A stretch of DNA of 64,000 nucleotides, taken from assembly GCA_948567375.1 (NCBI GenBank), contig OX419759.1, positions 10,322,744-10,386,743 on the forward strand. The letters run 5' to 3'. A program made the translations under genes and the position numbers. The notes under the pieces are model-generated. The model had not been told where the DNA came from and made no database searches. It was given only the letters and a program-made list of their open reading frames with translations. Numbering within the stretch: the stretch's first letter is position 1; each line of letters begins with the position of its first letter. Positions 44,020 through 56,479 of the stretch are shown one piece after another. The stretch is from Lunularia cruciata (Eukaryota > Streptophyta > Marchantiopsida > Lunulariales > Lunulariaceae).

Positions 44020-46090
44020 AAGGAGTACCTGCGGAATTCGGAAGCCTGACGAATTTAAAAGCTTGGACCTATCTCACAACGTCCTCAAGCATTGAATTTT
44101 GAGATTCAAGGACTCACCAGCCTGTAAGTGAGCCGTACCTAGTTGCACGAATCTGAATAGTTAGGTGATGCTAATACCTTGGTGCTTTTGTAAGGCTTTC
44201 AGTTTGTACGGTGAAGTTTCATCCTGCAGACATGTTTACTAAGATAGACAATTCTTTCAAAGCCAGCATGTCTCGAGCTTTATTAAACAAGACGGTCTAC
44301 GCACGTAATGCTTTTCAGAAATTTGGCGAACAATAGATTAGACGGGATGGTCCCGACAGCATATGGAACTCGGAACGTTGCCAATGTTTAATACTCATAA
44401 TCAGTCACTTCCAAGAACCCTCTTAAGTACTAGGCTAAGTACGCATACTACTGATTTCAAATTCCAGGTCACTTGAATTCTCTAGTCAGGAGAAGCATCC
44501 TCGTCTAGTCTAAATGCGTGGCTCTGGGTAAAGCGACTGTTTGATAACGTTCTTCGACCGTACGAGTTGAACTTCCGATTCTATGTCAAAACCGGAGTAT
44601 CGAGATCAAGCTGCAGTCATTGCAGTTGTCCAGATCTAGAGAGCGAGTCCAATCTGTTTCTAATGTATTCCGCAACTCTATTTATAAAACTGAAAGCAGG
44701 AATTTAAACAACAGCTTCGACGATTTCAATTTGACGTTATGGATCAATGAGGATTATTACTACTACAACTTGATGGCGTCTTCCCATCCTTCTTGTTATC
44801 CTACGCGGTCGCCTTTGCCCGGATACTACATCAACCGAGATATACACATAGTCGTATCAGAAAAGGGTCAGACTCTTGAACAATAGGATCACAACGGTTC
44901 ATCCGGACCTGCCACCAAAAGACATACACGCTTTGCTGCGGAAAGATATTAATAGTACTAACTTCTTCGTCTTGTAAGTCCCACTTTATTTCAGATTCAG
45001 AATCACCACTGTCTAGGCTGATCCTCGGATCATCCTAGATGGTGGCGAATCTACCACATCATTTGTCTTCGACGTATGATCATGACTAACCATCCATCCT
45101 TCCAGGATCTAAGAATCTGAAATAGTCATTCTCAGGATCTCTTAAACATCCTGATATGGAACTTTCCGTCACGATTGCTCGCTAACCAGGAAAAGATTGT
45201 TCCGTCGTGCCCTACCTAGACTTCACTCTAGACTGCTTCGAGTTTTACTCTCTACGTGCAAATTCCGCCTAGTGTTGTACTTCATCATTATCGCGCAGAA
45301 TATAAACTAAGCAAACGAAACAGTCACAGTTGCCTGTGGCGTGTCCCTTTGACATATATATTGTGCATACTTCTGAGTGCTAGACATCGGTTATGCGAGA
45401 CTCAAATCAGTTTTGTTCTTTAATTTTCCGTGTATGTTCATGACAGGCTTGGAAACAACACTGTCTGGTGAACGGTCACAGTAGGGGAAAAAAGCAACCA
45501 TATTCCTGAACATTTATGTCGTGAAAGCGATTCGATCCTTTGGATCCCAAGAATAAGTTCCACTTACTCGACAGATCTGCCCTTGTTACATAAGCTATAG
45601 TACAGGCTTCAAATCAAAATCATATAATGTTTAAGGAATACGCAGGATTATGATCACGACAGGAAATCTGATATATGTCAACGGGACACGCCACATGTTG
45701 CGTTGCCAAGGTTGCCAAGGTTGCGAAAATGGACCTGAATTTGGACAGAATGAGTCAAAATTCAGAATCAAGACTCGCAGGAGGAGAGATGCTTAAGAGT
45801 ATACTCCTGTGATGCTTGAAGTGATCATTCAATCTGATCTGGTTTCATCTTCGTGGCTGAAATATTAAGTAGCAAACTACTAACAAGATTCCAATGGTTT
45901 AGACTCGTCGCACAAGCAAAGTCTTAACAGGAGCACACGGACTGTGGACTGTAGACCAGGAGTGTCCGGAGCGGGCAGGCAGGCGGCAACAACTGAGCAA
46001 CAAGACGGAACGAACCAAAGGGCTTAAAGTAGAAGAACAAGGTTATGGAAAGGACCCGACGCGGCGACACTTAGTAAAAGATAAACCAGT
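44020..46090. other. Unassigned sequence
   Basis: 44765-44830 holds part of the dispersed repeat (gtcttcccatccttc, cctacgcggtcgcct). An imperfect hairpin lies near 45008-45053 (ccactgtctaggctgatcc against ggatcatcctagatggtgg). I see no gene. Confidence 0.4.
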
Positions 46091-46144
46091 AGGCTCATTA
46101 GGCTGATTAGGCCCATTAAGCTCATTAAGCTCATTAGGCTCAGG
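46091..46144. repeat. Tandem repeat, 9-bp unit, six copies
   Basis: Imperfect aggctcatt units are arranged head to tail. Confidence 0.85.
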
Positions 46145-46241
46145 TTTGGATAAAGTTCTTATATTTGACTAAAATTCTATAGTTTTGGACGGTCCAGGCA
46201 GTGGCCAAAAGTCCTGCATTCGCTCTTTGGGGATTACATCA

Positions 46242-46424
46242 GGATTACAAATTATATATAATGTAAAATATCCATGGGTGTTAGCATGATTCTTAGTGAT
46301 TAGATAAGGATTATGAATTGTATATAATCTATAAGATCCCATGTGTGTTAACATCACTCTTGGTGATAAGATTAGAATTACAAAATATGCATAATATAAG
46401 AGATCCATTTGTGTTAACAGGCCC
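46242..46424. repeat. Tandem repeat, 66-67 bp unit, nearly three copies
   Basis: Units start at 46242, 46308 and 46375 with gga/gaattac and share atataat and gtgttaacat-like segments. The third is truncated. Confidence 0.8.
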
Positions 46425-46518
46425 CAGGATCCAATAATACTATTCAGCACTTAAAGTCTTGAGTTTCCCAAGTCTCACTTCTTAATGTTATTCTTGAGTT
46501 CATAATTTATATTTATCG

Positions 46519-46624
46519 TTAAGTTCCTCCAGTCCTAAATCAGTTGTTTTTCGGCTTAAGTCCTTGGAGTCCTAAATCAGGTGTTTGTTGGCTGAAGTCC
46601 TTGGAGTCCTAATCAGTTGTTTGG
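46519..46624. repeat. Tandem repeat, 37-bp unit, three copies
   Basis: Units at 46519, 46556 and 46593 share ggagtcctaaatcag and tgttt; the third lacks a few bases. Confidence 0.85.
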
Positions 46625-48182
46625 TTTAAGTGCTTTCCTTGTCCGGAAGACAAGATTCAGACATTTACGTTTTGTCTTCTGTCCAAAGTTCTTTGGGTAG
46701 TCCAGGTTATCTTTGAAGTGTTTAATGAGTTTCTTCACTATAATGTCCACGTCTCCGCTTGTCCACCGGACAAATGGTTTGACTAAATCTTCCTGTCATC
46801 TTTACTTTATTTATACCCCTCCACTAATACAAACTTCAAATGCTCGCCCCTGCTCTTATGTATTGGCTATGCCACATCTCAAGTTGTCCTCTTTACTTCC
46901 TATTTTGCCTCTCCGTTATCCATTTGCTTTTCATATCTCACATATCATCTCCTTTTCTTTTCTCTTCTTTCCTTTTTCCATCAAATGAAATCCCCTAAAG
47001 CTTGATAGCCTGAACAAGCCAAGAGGCTGGTACAAGGGTGGCCAACATCAAAAGAAGGACAAGCGCCGGCAAGGATCGTAAGCCAAATGACAACCTTGAA
47101 ACAAACTTGAGTCCGGAGATCAGCAACTGTCATCGAACCACGCAAGGTTAGGTGCTCCTGACCTTGCGTGGTTCGATGACAGTGTCACTAAGACGTGTAT
47201 AACGAGCACGGACCAGTAGTAAGTTTCACTCCCAAGAAAGTGAAGTAATCTGGGAAGGAAGAAAAGTTCATATACTCTGCAGGAGTAAACAAGAGCTCAA
47301 GTGTGTATGAGCAAACAGCGGAGATAAGAGGAAAAACAAACGAAACTGACTAGACATGGTACAGAATTAGAAATCTAGAGGTCTGAGAAGCGATCAAAGG
47401 ATGTGGATTAGGAGCAGAGTGCCGAAAAATTAGAATAAAGACGGGAAGGAAGCAATCAGGCTGTCATAACAAGTCTGCACGAATCTATATTGTAAATAGC
47501 CTTTGATTTTAGTTGATTGAAAAACATTGATTTTAATTGATTTTTACACGGTCGCCTTTTTCCAAAGACAACATTAGAGATTCCAAGAATTCCAAGTAAG
47601 TCTCTGTCTGGACAACATAAAACCCAGGGTGTTGGCCTGGCAAAATACCCCGATGGGACTACTTTGTGATAAGAAACAATCCACTTTTTATTCGAGGATT
47701 ATAATTTCCCACATAAATCTCGATAAACAGTCAAAAACTAACCGAAGAGCGATGGCAAAGATAAGTGACTCAAGATATCACGCTATGATCAATGGATAAC
47801 GTTGATCTTTAAAAACTCGACCTTGGCATTGATATCCTGTTGAAAGATGACGACCTCATTCTGGAAACTTATGAGCTTCTTGATCGAACTTTTATTATTT
47901 CATTCCACATTGCAGAGATAAATACTCAAGACTGAGAACTACACTAGCCTGAAGGTGACCTGTGGACTTGGTCTATATATAATGAGGATAAGCCTAAATC
48001 TATACCTCTATTAGTAACACAAGGATCTCATTTACAAACGCTTCACGACGTCTTCTAGGCACTAGTTTCGCTTCCAGTTATCCAGTTATCCGGTTACCGA
48101 TCTCCCATCCGTCATACTGACGAGACGCACCTAAAAATAAATTTGGCCTCACTGGCTTGAGCCATTCATACAAGTCACGAGC
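46625..48182. other. Spacer downstream of VPS51
   Basis: No gene is seen. A CT-rich stretch lies near 46930-46980. The perfect hairpin at 47126-47183 is listed separately. The last bases before 48183 should be VPS51 3' UTR. Confidence 0.4.
47126..47183. repeat. 23-bp perfect hairpin
   Basis: actgtcatcgaaccacgcaa at 47126 continues to 47148 and is the exact reverse complement of 47161-47183. The 12-base loop is taggtgctcctg. The size would suit a small-RNA precursor or a fold-back element, but no wider precursor structure is evident. Confidence 0.85.
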
Positions 48183-51100
48183 TCAAGTTGCTTTAGCCCT
48201 TTTTGCTTCAATTAACCTATCCAATATGGCAGCCTCCAACGGTACCGGATCGATACAGCGTTCTGCAGCTGCTGAGCAGACCTGAACACATAATATTTGA
48301 TATTAATATGCTCGATTCTTCTCGATAATTTGATTATAAACAAAAATAGGGAAGGAGATGGAAGCTCAATTGGGCTCCACAGTACGTTATACGGATGGAA
48401 TGAGTGCTCTGAGTAGCTTCCAGGCATGACGTAGCTCTGAATAATTTCTGCTTTGAATAACCCTGAACCACAATGAAATGACGACAAAACATCAATCTCT
48501 GCACACCATGTCAAACTCACCTCATCTAATAGCGAATCAACAACTGTCTCATTGTCAAACACCCTTTCCCGAAGATTGTCTCGTAAATACAATGCATCCA
48601 CTTGAATCTGGTTGTAACCACTTCGGTTAAACGTTTGTAGTCTGACACATTCCTGAAATGTCTTCAGGCACATCTTGATGATAGTTGACATAACTGATGC
48701 CTGTCACAGATTGACGAATACGTATCCTAGTCAGTACGATTGGGCAATTGCGCTTCAGAACTAAAAGGATGAGACACGAGTGGAAAGAGTCAAGTGCCAA
48801 CTCCAATACTTCCAGATGTGAAACTGAACAGAACATCTAAGGACAATCTACGGCTTCCTGGTTACAAGTAGCAGGTAAAGTAAAAATCAAAGCAGACCCA
48901 TGTCTCGAGGAAATCCTTACCTGTGTGAATTCTACTTTGGTAAAGAGCTCAATCTTTTGTTTAAAAAGTTTTGCAACATCTCTCTCGAGCAGCAAACGGC
49001 TTCTTGCACGAGCTGTAATGCTAGTTCGATGGCCAGAACTGTCACGCATATTGGTGCTGTCACGCATACTAGCCGCATTACTTCTCGATGACCCTGCACT
49101 CCCCGAACTGTCAGTGCGTCGGTGACTCCTGGTCGAACCCTGATCCAAGACTTGCTCTACCTCCAACTGTACCCTGTTGACCTAGCCAAGACCAAACAAC
49201 AGCCAAGTAAGAACGCCTGGGATGAAAATGATTAGACGTTTCTGAGGAATTCAAGGAAGAAAATAAGAAGGAAATCAGGCGTTACCTCCTGCAAAAGAAG
49301 GTCTGCAAACATTCGCACATCCCTTGGCTCCTTATACTGCAACCGTACCAAGAAAGCTAGTCATTCACACTACTACTATCATGTGTCTCCGTTACTGCTT
49401 CAATTAAAAGCTGCAAGCATGTGATACATAAGAAGATCTTTGTTGGGTCAGAGCAGGAAGGACTTGGAATAATCACCTTTAACCAATTTGGAGTCTCCAC
49501 ACTTTTCCGGATAAGAGTAGATACCTTACGGGCCTGCGTATCTATGTACTGCAACCCCGACAAGTTGAAAAGTGAATCTACGTTCCTTGAAATGTATCAC
49601 AAACTTCACTACAGAAATGAAGTAGCATAATATAGCTCGCGCTCATAATTATCTGTAGAGATATCAAAAGGTGAGAATAGGACCAGACCTCGTGAAGGAA
49701 TTTTTCCCCACTGGCATAGAAAAGCCTACATGTTTCCGACGGCACAAATGCAGGTCTGGCTTCATAGCCCATTGCACCGCCACCAACAAATGAGGCTCCA
49801 ACAACCTGCTTACAAGCCAGTGTATGCGCGTGAAATTTCTGAGCAGAAAATGCCTACTGATTTATCAACTGTTCATAAATGGTAAATAGACGAACTGCAC
49901 AGTGTAAGAAACGGCAGATAGAAACCGCACCTCTGTAATCTTTGGCACTGCTGTCTGCTGGATATAGACTGAGAGGAGAGCCAACATCAAGACTAACCCC
50001 TGCGATGAAGTTTGCGGTTTTTGTGCTGTCACTTGATCCTGACTAGATCCTGAACATAGATGTAGAAAGTGGTCATTGAGATTCATAAACAACTCCTGGA
50101 AGCTAGCCTGCACCAAGTCTATATAAGCATCTCTCCAACTTCCCAGCAGATCGCCACACTTCTCCAGGAGGTCCCTTAGATCCTGCAAGATCAGGTAACA
50201 AGCTACAAGTAAGATTCTCATCAAGATCCAGTAATCCTTACCAAACAACTAACTAAAAACATACTAACCAACCCATCAATGTTTGAAGCTCTCGAATGTA
50301 GAGGATGAAAAAACATAAACATGAGCCCCAAAGCGAGCATAGTACTTCGTGATAAACTAAGAAAAGCGGACAGTACTCTCCATGCACGAGAACTGTATGA
50401 AAATTACAAGTCAGCCTACCCGCAAAATCTCGACACTGTCAAATAAAATCACCCGTTTGGCATTATCCAAAGCTGCACGCAAGGGCTTAACATTCTCTGC
50501 CTCCTGTCCATCTTTGGTGGACGTTGGCTCCTCGATCACAAGATTCCCTGTAGTTACCGGCCCATGGTCAGAGCTCTGAGTTATGATTACAGTGCAAAGC
50601 AGAACACCTGACAACCGAAAACATAAATATGAAGGTACTCCTTTGCCAGGATGAGATCGTCTGCACTTGAATAATCAGCAAGCGTGATTTTCACGAGAGA
50701 AATCTACCACTGCTAGATGATTGACACGATCTATGGGCCTGGACAGAGTGGACTGCGAATGGTGAGCAACGTACCGATTATGCGCGCAAAGAGATCTGTG
50801 AACATAGCAACCACATGTTGATGAATCGCTGTTTCCACAGCCTGTACATGCGTGGAAACAAATTGGGACAAAGTTAACTTGATTGGAAGTAACCAAACAA
50901 AATTAAGAATCTCGAACTCGAAATTGCTATATTCTAGGCCTACCACCTCTCCTAAGGTAGCTCTATATGCTTCGACTCTATATGCTTCAAGAGTTTTCGA
51001 GATACGTTTTCTTGGCAGGCAGAAACACCGAAGTATAGAACGTTCTATGGCACATGGGACCAAGATTACTTGTGATTTTGAGATTATAGTATCAACCTTC

Positions 51101-54100
51101 TGTGTCATTTCTGGCAGACCTGCTTCCGGTACCAGCTTGTGCATATTCGCCGTATCCTGTGACAAAATGTCTGGGGACAAAGGCGAATAGCTCGTCAGCT
51201 AATAAATATTTTTTGAAGATCACCTTGGAACTCCTATTCTCTTATATCAGACCAAACAAATTGATCCATACAGCAGCATACCGAAGAGCACTGAAAAGCT
51301 GGACAAGTCTCTGGCTGGCATATGCATACTTAGGGCTGCGGTTAACTCCAAAATTGAGGGATTCCCAGTTTTTGGTCTCATCGACTTCTGTACATTCGCG
51401 AAGTACCTGAATGCATTACGAAGATCAAGAGCTATATTGGACAAAGCAAGAGGGCAATGAAATGTATATTCTGGGATGAGATGATTGATACATATTGCAG
51501 CACCTTGAGGGTACTCCCAGAATTGACCCGATCAAGATCACCCTCCCCATAAAATCATCTTTGGGGTCCAATAGAACATATCAAGGTAGTGCAAATGTAG
51601 AGAGTGTAAAGACGATGTCCTTATGAGGCCAGTAACATGTAACTACACCCAGCTGAAGTGCTCTCTACTTTTCACCAAACCCATGTGTTTTGCAATTTCA
51701 CTCAAGGTCCAATCCTGAATTTATAAGATTGGAAATGTTATTGACCGTTCCTATTCCCAGTTCATGTCGCATCACGAGATATCAAAACCCGAATTAGCAT
51801 CTGATAGGCACCGTAGAATGTACAAAGTCTAAAGCGGAAATGAATCCAAGATTTAGAAACTCACTCATGGAAGAGTTTGAGGGCCGCTTCAGTCAGGTGT
51901 TTCTCTTCTGCTGGGAAGAGGGCTCGGTAGGTGACTGCTGTATGCGTGAAATCGCCAATAAAGTCCTTAAACACAGTCAGATTATTTTCATTAGTTGCAC
52001 AAATCAAAAGCTGGAAAGGGAGCTCTTGCAACTTGTCTCTGCTTTCACCTTCACCAGAAGTGGGATAGAAATGTATCTGTAAATGTATACAGATAGAAGA
52101 ACATGGACACGATAGACAACCTTGTTCAAAACCTCCATAGATTTCTGAGGGGATAAGTCTGCATCGTCGGCTTCGGTTTTTGCCTCGTCCACCTTTTTGG
52201 TCCCAAAAAAAAGCCACCCTTGAAGACGACCTACGAGACCTGGTTTCTCTGGCTCAACCACTTGTAGTGCAGCCATAAGCCGGCTCCAATGAATTGCAAA
52301 GTAGGTGTCAACCAATTTCTCCACCTGCCCACAATTTCAGCTTACATCAGTCGACGACAACCTGTCTGTGGAGGGGAAAAAGTATGGTCCTTCATCTCGT
52401 ACATGTAACTATCCAAAGTAGGTTTAGTTCATAGAGAATGAACCCCAAAATTCAGTAGATGTACTTCAACTACAACTGCTGGACAAGTTACTGTTACTAC
52501 TGACTAATTCCAGAGTTCTTGAAAACTGAAACTTTGATATCTGCTCCAAACTTTGTGTGTAGATTCCATGAAAGGATACCCCCATGCCCACAAAAATTGT
52601 GATAATGTGTAAACATAGCTACTTATTCCGTAAAGTCGCAAAAAGATTATAAGCTGTAGACAAACAATGATGAATTGAGTTGAAACCATACTGGATAATC
52701 AAGTTGTTGAAGGAGCTTCACTGCTTCTGCTCGTGTTTCTAGGGAAAGTGCCTCATCCGTTACCTGTACCTGTACATTCACCCCGACTGTGTTCAAGACC
52801 TCAACGTCCAAAATGTCTGCCATAGACCGATTCTATTACGCCACCCACTTCCACAACAGTTCACTGATGTGATGTGTACCGGATAAATAAGCATGAGACA
52901 GCAACATAGAAAAGTATACCGAGGAGACAAATACCTGCAGTTTCTCAGTGACAATACCGATAATCTGTTCCGCTTCCTCCCTACAAGTTGCGAATGAGGT
53001 CTTCCCATATGTCTACCCTTTTCACATCCACACCAAGAAATCCATCGTTATCAGGAAAACTTACTGTTATTTTGATTCGCTACTACGAAAACGTTGAGAA
53101 CAACTTGTGTGAGGAATTTAGAAGTCGGCATCCTTCAACAGGAAATGACGAAGTAAATCCTCATTTCAACAACTTGCCAACATTCATACCTTGAGTATAG
53201 GAAGTGCACCCAGATAGTATTTCACCGCTGTCGCATAATCCTGTGACTTCAGGCATACCCGTAACCTTTTGGGTAGATCAAAAATAAACTAAGGGACACA
53301 AGAAACAAGATGAGTAAGCCATTAAGCTTGTAGTAATCACACCGCACAGACGTCAAGCACACAAAGGTCCACTCAGGAATTGATGCTTAGACCATGCTGT
53401 GAACCCATCTCTAAGCAGGCATCCATGCAAAACGCCCGACGATAATCACCTCAAACTTTCTTCTACAGATAGGTCTGAAAACTTGGCGTAGGTTTGACCA
53501 CGGAAACATGCTAATGAGTGGGAGACAGGTCCAACCATCGGGAATTGGAAGAATACTAAAGAATATCTGCACCTAGAGCCAGCACAACTTGAAAGTGCTA
53601 GTTGAACCAGAATTGTGCTGCAATATTTCTCCATTGTTTCAACGACAATGATGCTTCCACATGCTCTTCACTGACCTGAACTTTCCGTAAAAGACTGCGA
53701 GTCCCATTCAGTTCTTCAATCCGTTCCCTTCTTTCACATAGAGACGCATTGATGCCATCACTTTTGGCTCTGACAGCAGTGACCTGGAAAGAAATTAAAA
53801 ATGACTCAACAGCGAACTTGGGGAAAGTCTTGACCAAGCTATCAAAGTCCAACGTGTTCCGGAAATAAGTTTGGCGACCGAACGGCTCGGTGAGAATATC
53901 AAACCAAAAGCTTCATTGACCCAAATTGACAAGCTCTGCCAACACCCTCAGCCTTCAGCAGGCTCCACTCTTGCAATAGAATATAGTCCACGCAATTTTC
54001 TGAGAACATGTAGTTGCATTTGCTAGCGGTTTGAGTTATGATATTTACCGTCTCAAGAAGCTGATCCATGTTTGACTCTATTCCAGCCACATTCTCTTTC

Positions 54101-54921
54101 ATCCTGCACAATCAATTTGTGACTCAATTTGATGAGCTCAGAGGAAGATATCAATGATACCTTGGACCCCTTCTCCACATACAGATCTGATTCTCATACA
54201 CCTGCTGGTTGCTGATGATGTCTAATCCATCTCCTCACCTCCTAATGGTATCTGTGGCACTTATAAACTTGTTGTAATTCTCGTAAACCAGCATTTGCAT
54301 ATCACTGTCCAGATTCTTGATTTCTGCAGCCATTTCGACATGTTTCTGCAGTAATCCCTCCAATGGCGTCCGACGCAACTGCAGAATAATGCACGAGCAT
54401 TTGAGACCACTTAATAATTCGGAGTAACGGAGAGCTCCATGTAGAGATCTGCACTCTGGAGCAGAATGAGACAGAACAGACAGGTTCTCCGGGCCAAACA
54501 GAACTCGTACACAAAGACTCCACATTGACACGACACAAAAGTTGGCCTGATCAGTTGCCTGGAAATTCCGATCAATTATATATTTTCCATCCCTGCTCAA
54601 CTCTACCAGCAATGCAGCTCCACCTCCAGCTCTCACGAAGGGCACTGAGGACGCTATGTACTTGACAACGAGTAATCAATCACAAAAGGCCGAAACAACA
54701 CATTGTCACCCCAACATAAAGTTCTCAAATGCTGAACGAGGAAGTGTACACACCAGCGATTGCATATAACGATCGGAATCAAAATCGGGCAGATTAATTC
54801 CTTGCAAAGTATCTCGCCGAACGGGCGTGGCAGGCTGAGAGCCCGCATCTTCTCCGTAGAAACTGCTCAGCAATGCCCTCATCCGCTTCGCTTTCTCATC
54901 CATTTCCTCCGTACCCGCCAT
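48183..54921 (-). CDS. VPS51: VPS51 homologue, GARP/EARP tethering complex subunit (20 exons)
   Basis: Exons 1-20, in transcript order: 54921-54754, 54378-54239, 54103-54049, 53783-53676, 53288-53190, 53012-52935, 52763-52692, 52324-52121, 51965-51865, 51406-51282, 51170-51097, 50841-50775, 50607-50420, 50182-49931, 49805-49689, 49548-49477, 49336-49286, 49181-48921, 48700-48521, 48281-48183. All introns are GT-AG and phases agree, giving 836 residues against about 780 in Arabidopsis VPS51. Landmarks: [18 protein letters not shown] at the N-terminus; [20 protein letters not shown] (about 68-87), the most conserved helix; [28 protein letters not shown]-like; [35 protein letters not shown]; a Ser-rich linker; [17 protein letters not shown]; and [20 protein letters not shown]. 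By family knowledge, VPS51 joins VPS52-54 (GARP) or VPS50 (EARP) at the trans-Golgi and endosomes to tether retrograde vesicles; the Arabidopsis gene is UNHINGED. Extra length lies in linkers (exons 8 and 13). No transposon was seen in its introns. Confidence 0.95.
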
Positions 54922-55371
54922 TGTCCTGTGTCGGTCCTAACTCCGCTCTCGTCTCCGCGAATGCACCAAACCACTGAGTGACTTGGACCGATCTATCTAC
55001 CGATCCAAGTCTCTCTTTCCCTGTTTCCCTGTTCTTCTGCCTCTTTCTGTGATCGATCACATTCATCTCCTGACAGACACTCGCTTTCTTGCTCTTTCCT
55101 CCCTGGAAGTCTTCTCTTGCTCGCTCTTCCACTCCCGTCATCGTGCTCTGTTAAACCCTAACCCAAATTATGAATTACCAGTAACCCAAATTTGCCGCTA
55201 AACCTGGAGCCGATTACCTCCTTGCACCAAAAGCAATCCTTAACCGGAGCAGCAACAAGAGTTTCATGTTTAGGCCGGACGGTTTGGCTCATTCAGCTGA
55301 AGAAATTTAGCTGTTTTACAGGTAGATGCTTTCGGGGTTTTCCTCTTCTTCTTTCCTCTTTTAGAGACTAC

Positions 55372-55376
<5 letters not shown>
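54922..55376. other. 5' region of VPS51
   Basis: This is the presumed VPS51 leader and promoter on the minus strand. It is CT-rich on the plus strand (AG-rich on the transcribed side), as is common for housekeeping leaders. I see no clear TATA box. A pair of ccaaatt/aaccc motifs near 55150-55190 is not diagnostic. Confidence 0.45.

Positions 55377-55432
<56 letters not shown>
55377..55432. repeat. (TA)28 microsatellite
   Basis: There are 56 bases of uninterrupted TA, about 455 bp upstream of the VPS51 start codon. It is followed within 8 bp by the dispersed hairpin repeat. Confidence 0.97.
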
Positions 55433-55434
<2 letters not shown>

Positions 55435-55439
55435 TTTTT

Positions 55440-55565
55440 AAAACCGACTCTATGGGGGCTTAGCCCCAATAGAGTCGGTTTTGTCTCTCTCTTGTACGAC
55501 TTGATGGGGGTCTTTCCATCCTTCGCTTTTTCTACGCGATCGCCTTCTCCTTTAAGAGGCTACTT
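55440..55565. repeat. Dispersed GGGGC-TTA-GCCCC hairpin repeat, third full locus
   Basis: The arm aaaaccgactctatgggggc (55440-55459) pairs with gccccaatagagtcggtttt (55463-55482) with one mismatch and a 3-base loop. The following gtctttccatccttcg and tctacgcgatcgccttc blocks match the reverse complement of 20085-20130. Confidence 0.8.
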
Positions 55566-55819
55566 ATGAGAGGCTACTTAGGAGAGCATCTCTAATGATC
55601 AGATCTTTGGTCTCGACTTATTCGCCGAGGATAACTAGATGGCTGGTATCCATCGGGGGTAGGTAGAATGATCCACTTTGTATAACGGGCTTGATTACTC
55701 ATGAATGTATGGAAAGAATGCGATTTGAAGACCCATTAGGCGTTACAAGGAGAAGACAAAGTAGTGTCGGTTAGAGGATTTTGCACTTAAGTGCAAAATA
55801 TTATGCTATGTATGCAAGA

Positions 55820-56470
55820 TATTTGAGCTATAAGATATTTAAGCTATGGTGTACAAACAACGAGAACATCCCAAGAAACAAACACCTAGTGTGACAATTC
55901 TCTTAGAGATAGCACTAGCCAATGCTCTCTGTCTAAAATATGAGATGAATATATGAGAGTGATAGTATACCCTTGCAGTCTAGAATGATATACTCTTTGA
56001 CAAAGCTGTCAAACACCGTATCCATAGTTCTATACAATTTCAAGACTAGAGGAACAAAGAGGTAATGTCGGTGTTACCCTTATACTTGGAGACCTTGCTT
56101 GCTGCAGCTTCGCTTGCCACCCATCCAAGAGGATGGGTGATCACTCCCTCCAACACCGTATCATATGCAGAGTTTATAATCACAATAACTTAACCCTCTC
56201 GGACAAAGTATAAGTTTGCCCGGACTCATGTCATCTACAAAGCATACCAACACCCCTTTCAAATAAGATTTCTACTCTCTTGAGCCATGGCAAACACTAT
56301 ATTTTTTATAGCATCATGGGTAATTATCCTCTATCCTTCAAAAAGAACATATTGTATGGGCGGGTGATATATCTAGTGTGGAGCCACACTCACAAGTGAA
56401 TAATGAAAATGCAAATGGGTGAATCAAACTTAAGCAAAACCTCATTACCGAAAAGAAGGTAGTTGGTGAG
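55820..56470 (-). pseudogene. 3' fragment of the RT-like element, uninterrupted copy
   Basis: It aligns with 37427-38064 joined to 38755-38800. Shared landmarks are agaggaacaaagaggt, acttggagaccttg, agcatcatgggtaattatcc, and cacactcacaagtgaataatg. It lacks the solo LTR and so documents the target before insertion. I read no clear protein domain in this part. Confidence 0.7.
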
Positions 56471-56479
56471 TTATTGAGT

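Noticed and set aside
44205-44260. Possible copia RNase H C-terminus (PADMFTK-like)
   Set aside because: A single short motif without flanking RNase H sequence is too weak to call.
51660-51745. Candidate extra VPS51 exon between exons 9 and 10 (GT-AG bounded open frame)
   Set aside because: It would break the phase between exons 9 and 10 and has no counterpart in the plant VPS51 sequence I know; direct joining of 51865 to 51406 restores the conserved HEYF-like segment.
55192-55569. 125-codon ORF with Tyr-Ile repeats
   Set aside because: Most of it is translation of the TA microsatellite and the hairpin repeat.
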